Notes: generated by a model from the sequence alone, not told the origin. DNA of 64,000 bases from PALSA-505 sp036502085 (GCA_036502085.1 DASXZD010000023.1:1-64000), one strand, 5' to 3'. Counted from the first letter of the stretch, positions 52,898 through 61,986 are shown. Program-made: numbers and translations.

Positions 52898-53623
52898 TTA
52901 GCTGACCGCGCTGCCGACCAGGTGGCCGATCCCGTAGGTGAGCGCGGCGGCGACGGCGCCGAGGATCAGCTGGCGGGCCGCGCCGCGGATGAACGGCCTG
53001 CCGGTCAGCCGGGCCACCGCCCCGCCACCGACGATGGCGGCCAGCGCCGCGCAGGCCAGCGCCAGCCACAGGTAGGAGGCGCCGGCCAGGTAGGGAATCA
53101 GCGGGATCAGGGCGCCGACCGAGAACGCGACCAGCGAGGCGCCGGCTGCGGTCACCGGGGAGGGCAGGTCCTGCGGGTCCACCCCGAGTTCCTCGCGTAC
53201 GTGCACGCTCAGCGCGTGCTTGGGATTCGCCGAGATCTGCGCGGCGACCTGTCTGGCCAGGGCGGCATCCACGCCGACGGCCCGGAACGTCGCGGCCAGC
53301 TCGCGCTGCTCGGCGACGGGGTTGTTCTCGAGCTCCAGCTTCTCCTTGCGGACTTCGGAGCCGACCAGCTCGTTCTGCGAGGAGACGGAGACGTACTCTC
53401 CGGCCGCCATGGAGGAGGCCCCGGCGGCCAGCCCGGCCAGGCCGGTGAGGATGACGAAGTGCGCGCTGGCTCCGCCGCCGCCTACGCCGGAGATCAGCGA
53501 CACGTTGGTGACCAGGCCGTCCATCGCGCCGAAGACCGCAGGCCGCAGCCAGCCGCCCGCCACGTCCCTGTGGTGGTGTCCGTGCCCGTGCGCCTCAGGC
53601 CTCGACTCATGTGCGGCGGTCAC
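52898..53623 (-). CDS. VIT1/CCC1-family metal (Fe/Mn) transporter
   Basis: 241 residues from GTG at 53623. A His-rich N-terminus (HGHGHHH) precedes five predicted helices. WLRPAVFGAMDGLVTNVSLISGV and SSMAAGEYVSVSSQNELV are VIT1 signatures, the latter leading into the charged metal-binding helical loop. Exports or sequesters ferrous iron or manganese. Convergent with the GMD-like gene, 21 bp apart. Confidence 0.88.
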   Translation of the reverse strand: MTAAHESRPEAHGHGHHHRDVAGGWLRPAVFGAMDGLVTNVSLISGVGGGGASAHFVILTGLAGLAAGASSMAAGEYVSVSSQNELVGSEVRKEKLELENNPVAEQRELAATFRAVGVDAALARQVAAQISANPKHALSVHVREELGVDPQDLPSPVTAAGASLVAFSVGALIPLIPYLAGASYLWLALACAALAAIVGGGAVARLTGRPFIRGAARQLILGAVAAALTYGIGHLVGSAVS

Positions 53624-53769
53624 GCTGGATCCCTGGCTTCGTCCGGTGCTGGCTCGCCTGGCGAGTCGCCGGCAGGCCGCGCCTGCCCTCGTTTCGCGTG
53701 GCAACGGTGCAGCTTAGCGCGCTATTCCGATTCCGGGCATAATCCCGGGGTGCGGGCGGCGGTCGCGGG

Positions 53770-54303
53770 TCAGCGTGCGGACGGCGCGGGGGCCGTGCTC
53801 GCGGGGGCCGTGCTCGCGGCGATCGGGCGCAGCTCGTCGGCGTAGCCCTTCGGCACCCGGCGCATGACGCCCTGGTCGTCGATGCTGTACTGGCCCATCC
53901 GGCGCAGCGGCGGGGAGTAGGCGTGCACCGAGACGCTCCGCTCGGCGGCGCCGGTCAGCCGGTGAATGTGGTCGGGCCCGAACGAGAACGAGGTCCCGCC
54001 GGGCACGGTGACCGTCGCGTGCTCGCCGCCGATGCGCGGGTTGCTCTCGGTCAGCGCCCCGGACACGACCCGGACGGCTCCGGCCGAGCCGTCGTGGTCG
54101 TGCCAGCCCGTGTCGCTGCCGTACGTCCAGCACAGCAACCACACGTCGACGTGATCGTCGCGGTGGATGCAGGCGTAGCGCCGCCCGGCTTCGGAGAAGG
54201 CCGCGTGCTGACTCCACAGCTCGGGTCGCCCGGCGATCTCGTTAGCCAGGCGGACCAGCTCCTGCCGGTCGAGATCCCGGTCGGGCAGGGCTAGAAACGT
54301 CAT
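53770..54303 (-). CDS. Cysteine-dioxygenase-like cupin
   Basis: 177 residues from ATG at 54303. Cupin iron site: WHDHDGSAGAVRVVSG (His-x-His) and a third His in FGPDHIHRLTG, the arrangement of type I cysteine dioxygenase. Expected to oxidise cysteine or a related thiol acid. The bacterial proteins lack the Cys-Tyr crosslink in many cases; not resolvable here. C-terminus is an Ala/Pro/Ser repeat (ASTAPASTAPAPS). Confidence 0.83.
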   Translation of the reverse strand: MTFLALPDRDLDRQELVRLANEIAGRPELWSQHAAFSEAGRRYACIHRDDHVDVWLLCWTYGSDTGWHDHDGSAGAVRVVSGALTESNPRIGGEHATVTVPGGTSFSFGPDHIHRLTGAAERSVSVHAYSPPLRRMGQYSIDDQGVMRRVPKGYADELRPIAASTAPASTAPAPSAR

Positions 54304-54399
54304 CGTGCTCCCCTCTTCGTGCAGGCAGGCGTGGCTAAAGAACGTGCTTAACGGCGTGCTTGACAGACGGCGCGGCGCAGGGCCGGCCGTGAGGTAAAC

Positions 54400-54425
54400 C
54401 GTTTCAGTGAATCGTTTCAGTGAAT
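54400..54425. promoter_or_regulatory. 2 x 13-bp direct repeat, candidate operator
   Basis: CGTTTCAGTGAAT occurs twice in tandem, preceded by AAACCGTTT (a short palindrome) and followed by CGCTTAAG. Placed between divergent genes, one encoding a LacI-family regulator, it is a plausible regulator-binding cluster. Confidence 0.4.
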
Positions 54426-54471
54426 CGCTTAAGCTGCCGGAGTGTCAAGTGCGCTCGTGCTCTGCCGCGCC

Positions 54472-54504
54472 GTCGGCTGATCTGTCGGCTGATCTGTCGG
54501 CTGA
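54472..54504. repeat. 12-bp tandem repeat, 2.75 copies
   Basis: GTCGGCTGATCT twice, then GTCGGCTGA. Noncoding. Confidence 0.8.
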
Positions 54505-54610
54505 CCCGGCGGGCGCGCACCGCGGCTACCGGCGGACACACGGCGTGGCTACCGGCGGCGCGCCGCGGCTGGGTGCCGTCGGCTAACCAGGCCGGCCCGC
54601 GCCGCGGCTA

Positions 54611-54616
54611 TACGAT
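54611..54616 (+). promoter_or_regulatory. -10 box for a probably leaderless lacI transcript
   Basis: TACGAT (TANNNT) ends 6 nt before the GTG at 54623 and there is no ribosome site, which suggests that transcription begins at the start codon. Confidence 0.45.
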
Positions 54617-54622
54617 GACGTC

Positions 54623-55633
54623 GTGCCGGAGCAGCGCAAGCGCGCCACGATCCGTGACGTCGCCGACGCTACGGGGCTTTCCGCCGCGGCCGTTTCCTAC
54701 GCGCTGCGCGGCATGCAGACCTCGGACGAGACGCAGGAACGGGTGCGTCAGGCCGCCGCCGAGCTCGGCTACGAGGCCGACCCGATCGCTCGCGCCCTGG
54801 TCAGCGGCAGGACCGGCATGGTCGGGCTGCTCTGCGGATCGCTGGAGGACATGTGGCAGCAGCTGCTCGGCGTCCGGATCAGCCGCGGGCTGCTCGCGCG
54901 GGACCGGTACGCCCTGCTGGTGGACGCGGGCGGCGACCCTGGCCGGGAGCAGGTGCTCGCCCGGCAGCTGCGCGACCAGCGGGTGGACGGCCTGATCGTG
55001 CAGCCGCTCGACCCCTCGTCGGAGCGCTGGGCGCAGCTGGGGGAGAGCCTGCCGATCGTCTCCATCGGCGACGGCCTGCGCGGCCGCCGGACGGTGGGTG
55101 AGGTGCTGTTCGACAACCGGGCCGGGGTGAACCTGGCGCTGCAGCACCTGCAGGCGCTGGGCCACCGGCGCATCGCGGTGCTCACGCCGACCCGCCCGAG
55201 CACCCCGGACCGTCCCGCCGAGCTGCACGTGAGCACGGAGGCGGAACGGCTGGACCTGGACGTCGGCATCGTGACCACCGGGCAGTCCATGACGGCCGCG
55301 ACCGATGTCGTGCGGCTGGTGCTGGAGCAGGCGGACCGGCCGACCGCGCTGTTCTGCTTCTCCGACTCCATCGCCTACGGCGCCTACGCGGCCGCCCGCG
55401 CGCTCGGCATGTCCATCCCCGGTGACCTGTCGATCGTCGGGTACGACAACCATCCGATGTCCGGCCTGCTGACGCCCGGCCTGACCACGGTGGACTGGGA
55501 CATCGACGGGATCGTCACCGGCTCGGTCAGGCTGATACTCAAGGCGATCGAGGGCAAGACCCGGCACCGCCGCATCCTGCAGCAGCCGCGGCTGTGCGAG
55601 CGCGCCTCCACCGGTCCGCCCGCCGGCCGCTAG
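54623..55633 (+). CDS. LacI-family transcriptional regulator
   Basis: 336 residues from GTG at 54623. N-terminal helix-turn-helix (ATIRDVADATGLSAAAVSYALRG) and hinge, then a periplasmic-binding-protein-like sensor domain (VDGLIVQPLD, FCFSDSIAYGAYAAARALG, DLSIVGYDNHP). Effector unknown, usually a sugar or nucleoside. Probably regulates itself and a neighbour. Copy C of the 56-bp hairpin lies 46 bp behind it. Confidence 0.93.
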   Translation: MPEQRKRATIRDVADATGLSAAAVSYALRGMQTSDETQERVRQAAAELGYEADPIARALVSGRTGMVGLLCGSLEDMWQQLLGVRISRGLLARDRYALLVDAGGDPGREQVLARQLRDQRVDGLIVQPLDPSSERWAQLGESLPIVSIGDGLRGRRTVGEVLFDNRAGVNLALQHLQALGHRRIAVLTPTRPSTPDRPAELHVSTEAERLDLDVGIVTTGQSMTAATDVVRLVLEQADRPTALFCFSDSIAYGAYAAARALGMSIPGDLSIVGYDNHPMSGLLTPGLTTVDWDIDGIVTGSVRLILKAIEGKTRHRRILQQPRLCERASTGPPAGR

Positions 55634-55678
55634 TCACCGGCCGCTTTGCCTCACCCGCCGCCCTATGGCTACCGGCCT

Positions 55679-55734
55679 TCATGATCGTGAAGACTCATGC
55701 GCGCCCTGGCACGCAAAAGTATTCGCGATCATGG
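55679..55734. repeat. 56-bp hairpin repeat, copy C
   Basis: Outer arms CATGATCGTGAAG and ATTCGCGATCATG pair with two mismatches; the adjoining inner positions (ACT/AGT) pair here though they do not in copy B. It lies between the convergent lacI and PadR-like genes. Confidence 0.8.
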
Positions 55735-55760
55735 AAGACGTGCGACGTCAGCGCGGCGCG

Positions 55761-56393
55761 TCAGGGACGGCGGGCGGGCGGAGCGGCGGCGGGCGGAACG
55801 GTGCGGGCCCAGTCAGCCCAGCTGGCGAGGGCCTGGAAGAGGCGGGCTCCGGCCTCGGAGGCGACCCGCAGGGACTGCGCCTGCGGGCTGCCGGTGCTGG
55901 CTCCGCCGCTGCTGCTGGCGTCCGGCGGGCTGATCCCGCCGCGGTCTGTCCCGCTGTCGGCTCGGCCGCCGCGGTCTGTCCCGCCGCTGCGGTCGCCGGC
56001 CGCGGCTAGCTGCCGGTAGAGCTCGGCGGTCTCCTCGTAATAGCAGACCTCGCGGTCAAGGTGCGCGGCGAGATCGTCCGGCGACATCAGCCAGAAGAAG
56101 ACCGAGCGCAGCAGCGACTCGATCCGCAGCGTGTGATCGACCCGGTCTTCGGCCAGCCAGCGCCTGACCTCGGCCAGGCCGGCATCGGTGATCCGGTAGG
56201 CCTTGCGGCCGCGCGGGCCGTGGCTGTCCACCTCGATCAGCCCGGCGTCGGACAGGCGGGCGAGCTCGGCGTAGATCTGCGGGTGCTGGGCCGGCCACGC
56301 CGGGCCGAGCGTCTGCCGGAAGCGGCGGGTCAGGTCATAGCCGCTGCCCGGACCCTCCGCGAGCAGGCCGAGCAGCCCGTGCCGCAGTGACAT
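55761..56393 (-). CDS. PadR-family regulator with C-terminal dimerisation domain
   Basis: 210 residues from ATG at 56393. Winged helix (LRHGLLGLLAEGPGSGYDLTRRF, AQHPQIYAELARLSDAGLIE, GRKAYRITDAGLAEVRRWL) and the helical Vir_act_alpha_C domain (LRSVFFWLMSPDDLAAHLDREVCYYEETAELYRQL). A Gly/Ser/Asp-rich insert of about 40 residues (GTDRGG repeated) interrupts the last helices. Target unknown. Confidence 0.88.
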   Translation of the reverse strand: MSLRHGLLGLLAEGPGSGYDLTRRFRQTLGPAWPAQHPQIYAELARLSDAGLIEVDSHGPRGRKAYRITDAGLAEVRRWLAEDRVDHTLRIESLLRSVFFWLMSPDDLAAHLDREVCYYEETAELYRQLAAAGDRSGGTDRGGRADSGTDRGGISPPDASSSGGASTGSPQAQSLRVASEAGARLFQALASWADWARTVPPAAAPPARRP

Positions 56394-56706
56394 CGACGCC
56401 CCCTCGCCTCGACCTTCCGTCCGGTGATGGCCCGCTTGATGACGGCCCCGCCCCGCCCGGTGACGGACGCCGCCCCCGGCGGCCCCGCCCCGCCGGCGGC
56501 CCCGCCCCGCCGGCGGTCCCGCCCCGCCGGCGGCCCCCCCATCTTGGCACGACGCCGCTACCTGGGCTTACGCTCCGACCGGTAAGTCAGGACATGTCAT
56601 ACTCGTCCCGGCGAGGCTGGGATCACAGGGCAGGCCCAGCGACACCAGGAGCACAGGCCAGGGTCGGCGGCACCAGGATCACAGGTCAGGGGCGGCGGCA
56701 CCAGGA
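56394..56706. other. Intergenic region of tandem repeats
   Basis: 313 bp between the PadR-like gene and the 3' end of the aromatic lyase gene. It is filled mostly by two tandem arrays, listed separately, with no gene seen. Confidence 0.6.
56477..56527. repeat. 3 x 17-bp GC-only tandem repeat
   Basis: Unit CGGCGGCCCCGCCCCGC, three copies (one base variant), with further partial units on both sides. Immediately upstream of the padR-like start region. Confidence 0.85.
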
Positions 56707-56720
56707 TCACAGGGCGGCGA
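56643..56720. repeat. 28-bp tandem repeat crossing the lyase stop codon
   Basis: Two full copies (56643-56670, 56671-56698) and a partial third (to 56720) of CACCAGGATCACAGGTCAGG-type sequence; a diverged copy precedes them. The stop codon of the lyase gene (56707-56709) lies in the last copy. Confidence 0.85.
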
Positions 56721-58152
56721 ACGCGACCAGCAGCCCGTCGGCCGCCTCGACGTCCCCGTCGAGAGGACGGTCCTCGACGCCGCCGTCCAGGGTGCCCGCG
56801 GCCAGATCGCAGGCCTGCCGCAGCGGACCGGGCGCCGGCCGCTGCCCGCGCAGCCGTAGCGCGCGGATTGCCGCGACCAGCTCGCAGCCGAGCACGATGC
56901 GGTACGCCGCCACGCAGTCGGTGCCGGCCCGCGCCGCCTGGGTGGAGAAGTTAGCCTGCTCCTCCAGCCCGCGCGAGAGCACCGCGGTGCCCAGCGCGGC
57001 GGGCGCCGCGAGCCGCCTGATGTCGGCCAGCGCCGAATGCGCCACGTACTCCAGCGCCATCACGCCGGAGCTGGCGGGCGCCTCGTCGGCCAGAAATGCC
57101 CGCAGCCCGGTGAAGGCCGGCTCGACTAGGGTGCCGAGCCGCGCGGCGGACAGCGCCGCGGTCTGGAACAGCGCCGCCCTGGTCGCGTCGAGCGCGAGAC
57201 CCAGGTGCGCGGTGTAGAAGTTGCCGTTGTGGAACACTCCGCCCGCGGCCACATCCACCAGCGGGTTCTCGGCGGCTGCGTTCAGCTCGACTGAGAGCAC
57301 CGCATCCAGCGCCGCCGCCGCGTCGACGGCGGCCCCATGCACCTGCGGCAGCGCACGGTAGCCGTACGGATCCTGGATCCGGCCCGGCGAGACGTCCTGA
57401 CCGGCCAGCAGCTCGCGCATCCTGGCCGCGACCGCCCGCTGGCCCGGATGCGGCCTGGCCTCGTGCACGGCCGCCGCGTACGCCTCGACCGCGCCATCGA
57501 CCGCCAGAAAGGACAGCGTCGCCACTACCGAAGAGGCGGCCAGCAGCTCCGTCAGGTCGGCGCAGCCGAGCGCGGCCTCGCCGATCGTCGCCGCGCTGCT
57601 GCTGATGAACGCCAGCGCGTCGGCCGGATCGATCCGCATGGCCGGCAGCGTCCCGCCTCGCCAGGGCCGTTCGCCCAGGATGCACAGGGCGGTGGAGGCC
57701 AACGCGGTCAGATCCCCGGTGCCGATCGCCCCGACCATCCTGACCTGCGGGCTGAGGCCGAGGTTGAGCGCACGGGCGAGCACGTCGAGTAGCGCGGGGT
57801 CCACCCCGGAGCCGCCCCGGGCGAGCTGGTTGAGCCGCACCGCGAGCATGGCGCGGGACAGCGCGGGGCCGAGCATCGGCCCGGCCCCGCCGGCGTGGCT
57901 GCGCAGCAGCCGCAGCCCGTGGCCGGCGTCGTCGGCGGCCAGCGCGCGGTTGGCCCCCACGCCGGTGGTCCGGCCGTACACCGGCCTGGAGGCGGCCATC
58001 CGCCGTACCGCCTCACAGCTCAGCCTGGCGCGCTCGAATCCGGCCGGATCCACGGTCACGGCCGCGGCGTCCCGGGCGATCCGGCGCAGCTGCCCGCAGG
58101 TCATCACGGTGCCATCGATCAAGACCGGGCCGGCCGACGGCAGGTCAGGCAC
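56707..58152 (-). CDS. Aromatic amino-acid lyase family (HAL/PAL/TAL) with non-standard MIO motif
   Basis: 481 residues from GTG at 58152 (GGAGGGG 4-5 nt upstream). Family hallmarks: catalytic-Tyr loop VYGRTTGVGANR, QDPYGYRALPQVHGA, AENPLVD and EEQANFSTQAA. The self-cyclising Ala-Ser-Gly that makes the MIO electrophile is replaced: the segment reads GAIGTGDLTALA (codons at 57715-57723), so the central Ser is Thr. GNFH is GNFY. Substrate therefore uncertain: it may be a lyase or aminomutase with altered chemistry, or a non-catalytic relative. Faces away from the OpuC-type importer. Confidence 0.82.
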   Translation of the reverse strand: MPDLPSAGPVLIDGTVMTCGQLRRIARDAAAVTVDPAGFERARLSCEAVRRMAASRPVYGRTTGVGANRALAADDAGHGLRLLRSHAGGAGPMLGPALSRAMLAVRLNQLARGGSGVDPALLDVLARALNLGLSPQVRMVGAIGTGDLTALASTALCILGERPWRGGTLPAMRIDPADALAFISSSAATIGEAALGCADLTELLAASSVVATLSFLAVDGAVEAYAAAVHEARPHPGQRAVAARMRELLAGQDVSPGRIQDPYGYRALPQVHGAAVDAAAALDAVLSVELNAAAENPLVDVAAGGVFHNGNFYTAHLGLALDATRAALFQTAALSAARLGTLVEPAFTGLRAFLADEAPASSGVMALEYVAHSALADIRRLAAPAALGTAVLSRGLEEQANFSTQAARAGTDCVAAYRIVLGCELVAAIRALRLRGQRPAPGPLRQACDLAAGTLDGGVEDRPLDGDVEAADGLLVAFAAL

Positions 58153-58408
58153 AAACCCCTCCAACTCTCCCGTAACAACTTCGTATTCACACCGTCGTGG
58201 CCTTGACACGCAACGGATACTTCACAAACATTGGCCGGATCATGCATGGCGCCCGGGTGGAAGGCGGGGGCGGCCCGAGAGCGCGGCTCCGGCGCCCTGA
58301 CGCAGATCATGAAACCAGGCTTCGCCGGGGATATCCAGGGAACGTGAACGGGCACATGTCCGCCTATATCCTGTATCGTCAGCCGGCAAAGACGAGAAAG
58401 GTCACGCT

Positions 58409-59596
58409 TTGATCACCTTCGACAGCGTGACGAAGCGGTATCCCGGCGGCACGGTCGCGGTGGACGAGCTGTATCTCGAAGTCCCGGCCGGCCAGACCAT
58501 GGTGCTCGTCGGCCCCAGCGGGTGCGGGAAGACCACCTCGCTGCGCATGATCAACCGGATGATCGACCCGTCCGGCGGCCGGATCCTGCTCGACGGCAAG
58601 GACATCCAGCAGTCCAACCCGGCCATGCTGCGCCGCGGCATCGGCTACGTCATCCAGCAGGCGGGCCTGTTCCCGCACCGCACCATCGAGGACAACATCG
58701 CCACGGTGCCGCTGCTGACCGGCTGGTCGAAGCCGAAGGCCCGCGAGCGCGCCCGCGAGCTGATGGACCTGGTCGGCCTGGACGCGCAGATGGCGCGCCG
58801 GTACCCGCACCAGCTGTCCGGCGGCCAGCAGCAGCGAGTCGGCGTGGCCAGGGCGCTCGCCGCGGACCCGCCGGTGCTGCTGATGGACGAGCCGTTCAGC
58901 GCCGTCGACCCGATTGTCAGAGCCTCGCTGCAAGATGAGCTGCTGCGGCTGCAGGGCGAACTGCACAAGACCGTGGTCCTGGTCACGCACGACATCGAGG
59001 AGGCGATCAAGGTCGGCGACCAGGTGGCGATCTTCCGGCCCGGCGGCAAGCTCGTCCAGGTGGACACGCCGCAGCGGCTGCTCGCCGCGCCCATCGACGA
59101 CTACGTGGAGGACTTCCTCGGCTTCGACCGCGGCATCCGGCGACTGTCGTTCCTGGCCGCGGACGCGCTCGATCTGGAGACGGACACGGTGGTCCGGGCG
59201 GACACCCAGGCCGCCGCCGCGCTGGCGAAGGCCCGTGAGGCCGGCGCGCAATGGATTCTCGTGATTGATTCCGAACGGCTGCCGCAGGGGTGGATCGCTA
59301 CGGGAAGCCTCGAGTCCATGCCGGGCGACGCGACCCTCGCCGGGGCCGGGCTGAAGCGGTACGGCCACACGTTCCGGGCCGACACCGACTCGCTGCGGGC
59401 CGCGCTCGACGCCACCGTGCTCTCCCCGACCGGCCAGGCCGTCGGGGTGGACGAGGCCGGCCGGGTGGTCGGCGTGACCTCGTATGACCGGCTGCGCGCC
59501 GCCATCCAGCGCGCCGACGAGTCCGACCAGCCCCGCCAGTCCGACCAGCCCCGCCAGTCCGGTCAGCCCGGCCAGGAGACGGTGCTGTCGTCATGA
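58409..59596 (+). CDS. OpuC/ProV-type ABC importer ATPase with CBS tail
   Basis: 395 residues from TTG at 58409 (AGAAAGG upstream). Walker A GPSGCGKTT, signature LSGGQQQR, Walker B LLMDEPF and H-loop VTHDIEEA. About residues 245-370 resemble the CBS region of betaine/choline importers. The C-terminus carries SDQPRQ repeats from a 3 x 18-bp tandem array (59522-59575). Energises uptake of a quaternary amine osmolyte or related solute. The stop overlaps the permease start (ATGA). Confidence 0.92.
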   Translation: MITFDSVTKRYPGGTVAVDELYLEVPAGQTMVLVGPSGCGKTTSLRMINRMIDPSGGRILLDGKDIQQSNPAMLRRGIGYVIQQAGLFPHRTIEDNIATVPLLTGWSKPKARERARELMDLVGLDAQMARRYPHQLSGGQQQRVGVARALAADPPVLLMDEPFSAVDPIVRASLQDELLRLQGELHKTVVLVTHDIEEAIKVGDQVAIFRPGGKLVQVDTPQRLLAAPIDDYVEDFLGFDRGIRRLSFLAADALDLETDTVVRADTQAAAALAKAREAGAQWILVIDSERLPQGWIATGSLESMPGDATLAGAGLKRYGHTFRADTDSLRAALDATVLSPTGQAVGVDEAGRVVGVTSYDRLRAAIQRADESDQPRQSDQPRQSGQPGQETVLSS

Positions 59597-60291
59597 GCTG
59601 GGCCTTGAGCAACGCCAGCATGCTGGGCCACCTCACCGGCCAGAACGCCTATCTGGCGCTGGTGCCGGTGCTGATCGGCCTGCTCATCTCGCTGCCGCTC
59701 GGGATCGTCAGCGCCCGCTGGGGCTGGCTGTACCCGCCGGTGCTGACGGTCACCAGCGTGCTGTACGCGCTGCCCGCCCTGGCGCTGTTCGTCGTGCTGA
59801 TCGACTACACCGGCCTGACCGACACCACGGTGATGATCCCGCTCGTCATCTACTCGCTGGCCGTGCTGTTCCCCAGCGTGGTGGACGGGCTCCGCTCGGT
59901 GCCCGAACCGGTCCGGCAGGCCGCGGTCGCGATGGGCTTCGGCACCTGGCGGCGGCTGGCCACCGTCGAGCTTCCGATCGCGACCCCGATCGTGATCGCG
60001 GGCCTGCGGATCGCGTGCGTGTCGAGCATCAGCCTGGTCAGCGTGGGTCAGCTGATCGGCACCGGCGGCCTCGGGTACCTGTTCATCGACGGCGAGCAGC
60101 GCGACTTCCCCACCGAGATCGTCGTGGGCATCGTGCTCATCGTCGCCCTCGCGCTGGTCACCGACACCGTCCTGGTGCTGGCCCGCAGGTGGCTGACGCC
60201 GTGGCAGCGCGGCGCCGCGGCCACGGCCACCACCCGGCGGGCCACCGTGCGGGCCGAGTTGCGGGTCCGGCCCGGGCCAGGAGGCATCTGA
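59593..60291 (+). CDS. OpuCB-type permease
   Basis: 232 residues, about six membrane helices. The EAA loop is visible (VRQAAVAMGFGTWRRLATVELPIATPIVIAGLR), and LPALALFVVLIDYTGL and SVGQLIGTGGLGYLF are typical of glycine-betaine/choline permeases. Coupled by ATGA to the ATPase gene. Confidence 0.92.
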   Translation: MSWALSNASMLGHLTGQNAYLALVPVLIGLLISLPLGIVSARWGWLYPPVLTVTSVLYALPALALFVVLIDYTGLTDTTVMIPLVIYSLAVLFPSVVDGLRSVPEPVRQAAVAMGFGTWRRLATVELPIATPIVIAGLRIACVSSISLVSVGQLIGTGGLGYLFIDGEQRDFPTEIVVGIVLIVALALVTDTVLVLARRWLTPWQRGAAATATTRRATVRAELRVRPGPGGI

Positions 60292-60292
60292 G

Positions 60293-60970
60293 ATGAGCTT
60301 CTTCGTCTTCGCCTGGCACTGGCTCGCAATGTCCAGTCACTGGCACGGCTCTAACGGGATCCCGGCCCGGTTCATCGAGCACGTGGAGTACACCGCGCTG
60401 GCGATGGCCATCGCCTCGGCCATCGCGCTGCCGGCCGGCGTGGCCATCGGGCACGCTGGCCGGGGCGGGCTGGCCGTGGTCAGCCTGGCCAACATCTGGC
60501 GGTCGCTGCCCACCCTCGGCCTGCTGGTGCTCGCCTTCATCAGGACCGGCGGTGCCCCCTGGGCCTGGCTGATCCCGCTGGTCGCGCTGGCCATCCCGCC
60601 GATCCTGGTGACCTCGTACGAGGGGGTGCTCGGCGTCGATCCTGACCTCAAGGACGCGGCCGCCGGAATGGGCATGACCCCCTGGCAGGTTCTGTCCAGG
60701 GTGGAGGTGCCCGTGGCGCTGCCGTTGATCCTGCTCGGCTTGCGCACGGCCACGATCCAGGTGGTCGCGACCGCGACCATCGCCGCCTACATCAGCCTGG
60801 GCGGTTTCGGCCGCTACATCATCGACGGACTGGCCAGCAACGACTACGGGCTGGTCGCGGGGGGTGCCGTCTGCGTGGTCCTGCTCGCCCTGATCTGCCA
60901 GTTCGCCTTCACCGGCCTGTCCCGCCTCATCGTCCCGGCCGGCCTGCGCCAGCAGGCCCGGCAGTCTTGA
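60293..60970 (+). CDS. OpuCD-type permease
   Basis: 225 residues from ATG at 60293 (AGGAGG upstream), about six helices. LKDAAAGMGMTPWQVLSRVEVPVALPLILLGLR is the EAA loop; ANIWRSLPTLGLLVLAFI and LGGFGRYIIDGLASNDYG are family segments. Second permease half of the importer; begins 1 bp after the first permease gene. Confidence 0.92.
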   Translation: MSFFVFAWHWLAMSSHWHGSNGIPARFIEHVEYTALAMAIASAIALPAGVAIGHAGRGGLAVVSLANIWRSLPTLGLLVLAFIRTGGAPWAWLIPLVALAIPPILVTSYEGVLGVDPDLKDAAAGMGMTPWQVLSRVEVPVALPLILLGLRTATIQVVATATIAAYISLGGFGRYIIDGLASNDYGLVAGGAVCVVLLALICQFAFTGLSRLIVPAGLRQQARQS

Positions 60971-61014
60971 TCGCTTGTGAATGCCATGGATGTGTCACGG
61001 AAGGAAAGTGCACC

Positions 61015-61986
61015 ATGCACCGCATAACCACGCACAGGATTCCCATCCTGGGGATCGCCCCGGCCAGATCGCGGACCTATGCGGCCATCGGCGTCGCCGC
61101 CGCGGTCGGCCTGACCCTCGCCGCCTGCGGCAGCAGCGGCGGCGGTGGCAAGTCGTCTAACCCGCTGTCCGGCAGCGCCACCGGCAAGGTGGTCATCGGC
61201 TCGGCCAACTTCCCCGAGGATGAGCTGCTGGCTCAGATCTACGCCACCGCCCTGCAGGACCACGGGATCAAGGTCAGCACCAAGTTCAACATCGGCGCCC
61301 GCGAGGTCTACTACCCGCAGATCGAAAAGGGCACGGTCACGATCATTCCCGAGTACAACGGCGCACTGCTGACCACCTCGGTGGACAAGACCAGCACGGC
61401 GGCGAGCACCGCCGACGTGGACGCCGCGCTGACCGCCGGGCTGCCCAGCTCGCTGGAGATACTCAACCCGTCCACGGCCATCGACTCGGACTCGGTCACG
61501 GTCACCCAGGCGACCGCCACGAGGGATCACCTGAAGTCGATCACCGACCTGAAGCCCTTCGCCGGCAGCATGATCTTCGGCGGGCCGCCGGAGCTCAAGA
61601 CCCGCGCCGACGGCATCCCCGGGCTGATCAAGAACTACGGGCTGCATTTCAAGGCCTTCCAGCCGACCGACGAGTCGAGCACGGTCACGTTCACCGACCT
61701 GACCAACGGCAAGGTGCAGGCCGCCGACGTGTTCACCACCTCGCCGCAGATCCTCTCCGACCACCTCGTGGTGCTCACCGACCCGAAGAACAACTTCGCC
61801 GCGCAGAACGTCATCCCGCTGGTCTACAAGAAGGGCGTCAACGCGAAGATCGTGAGCATCCTGAACGCGATCTCGGCCAAGCTGACCACGGCCGCCCTGC
61901 TGCAGATGGACAACGCTCTGGTCGTGGACCACGCGAGCTACACGCAGGTCGCATCCGGGTTCGTCTCGCAAGAGGGCCTGGGCTAA
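61015..61986 (+). CDS. OpuCC-type osmoprotectant-binding lipoprotein
   Basis: 323 residues from ATG at 61015 (GGAAGGAAAG upstream). Signal peptide with lipobox LAAC, Gly/Ser linker, then a periplasmic-binding domain of the OpuAC type: KVVIGSANFPEDELLAQIYATALQDHG, GAREVYYPQIEKGTVTIIPEYNGALL, KVQAADVFTTSP and AQNVIPLVYKK. Delivers substrate (choline, betaine, carnitine or similar) to the permeases. Last gene of the operon. Confidence 0.92.
   Translation: MHRITTHRIPILGIAPARSRTYAAIGVAAAVGLTLAACGSSGGGGKSSNPLSGSATGKVVIGSANFPEDELLAQIYATALQDHGIKVSTKFNIGAREVYYPQIEKGTVTIIPEYNGALLTTSVDKTSTAASTADVDAALTAGLPSSLEILNPSTAIDSDSVTVTQATATRDHLKSITDLKPFAGSMIFGGPPELKTRADGIPGLIKNYGLHFKAFQPTDESSTVTFTDLTNGKVQAADVFTTSPQILSDHLVVLTDPKNNFAAQNVIPLVYKKGVNAKIVSILNAISAKLTTAALLQMDNALVVDHASYTQVASGFVSQEGLG

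Larger units (their letters stand above)
54304..54622. other. Divergent region between the CDO-like gene and lacI, rich in short repeats
   Basis: 319 bp containing a 13-bp tandem repeat, a 12-bp tandem repeat and a -10 box directly before the LacI start, each listed separately. No gene is called; frames crossing it read as repeats. Confidence 0.55.
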
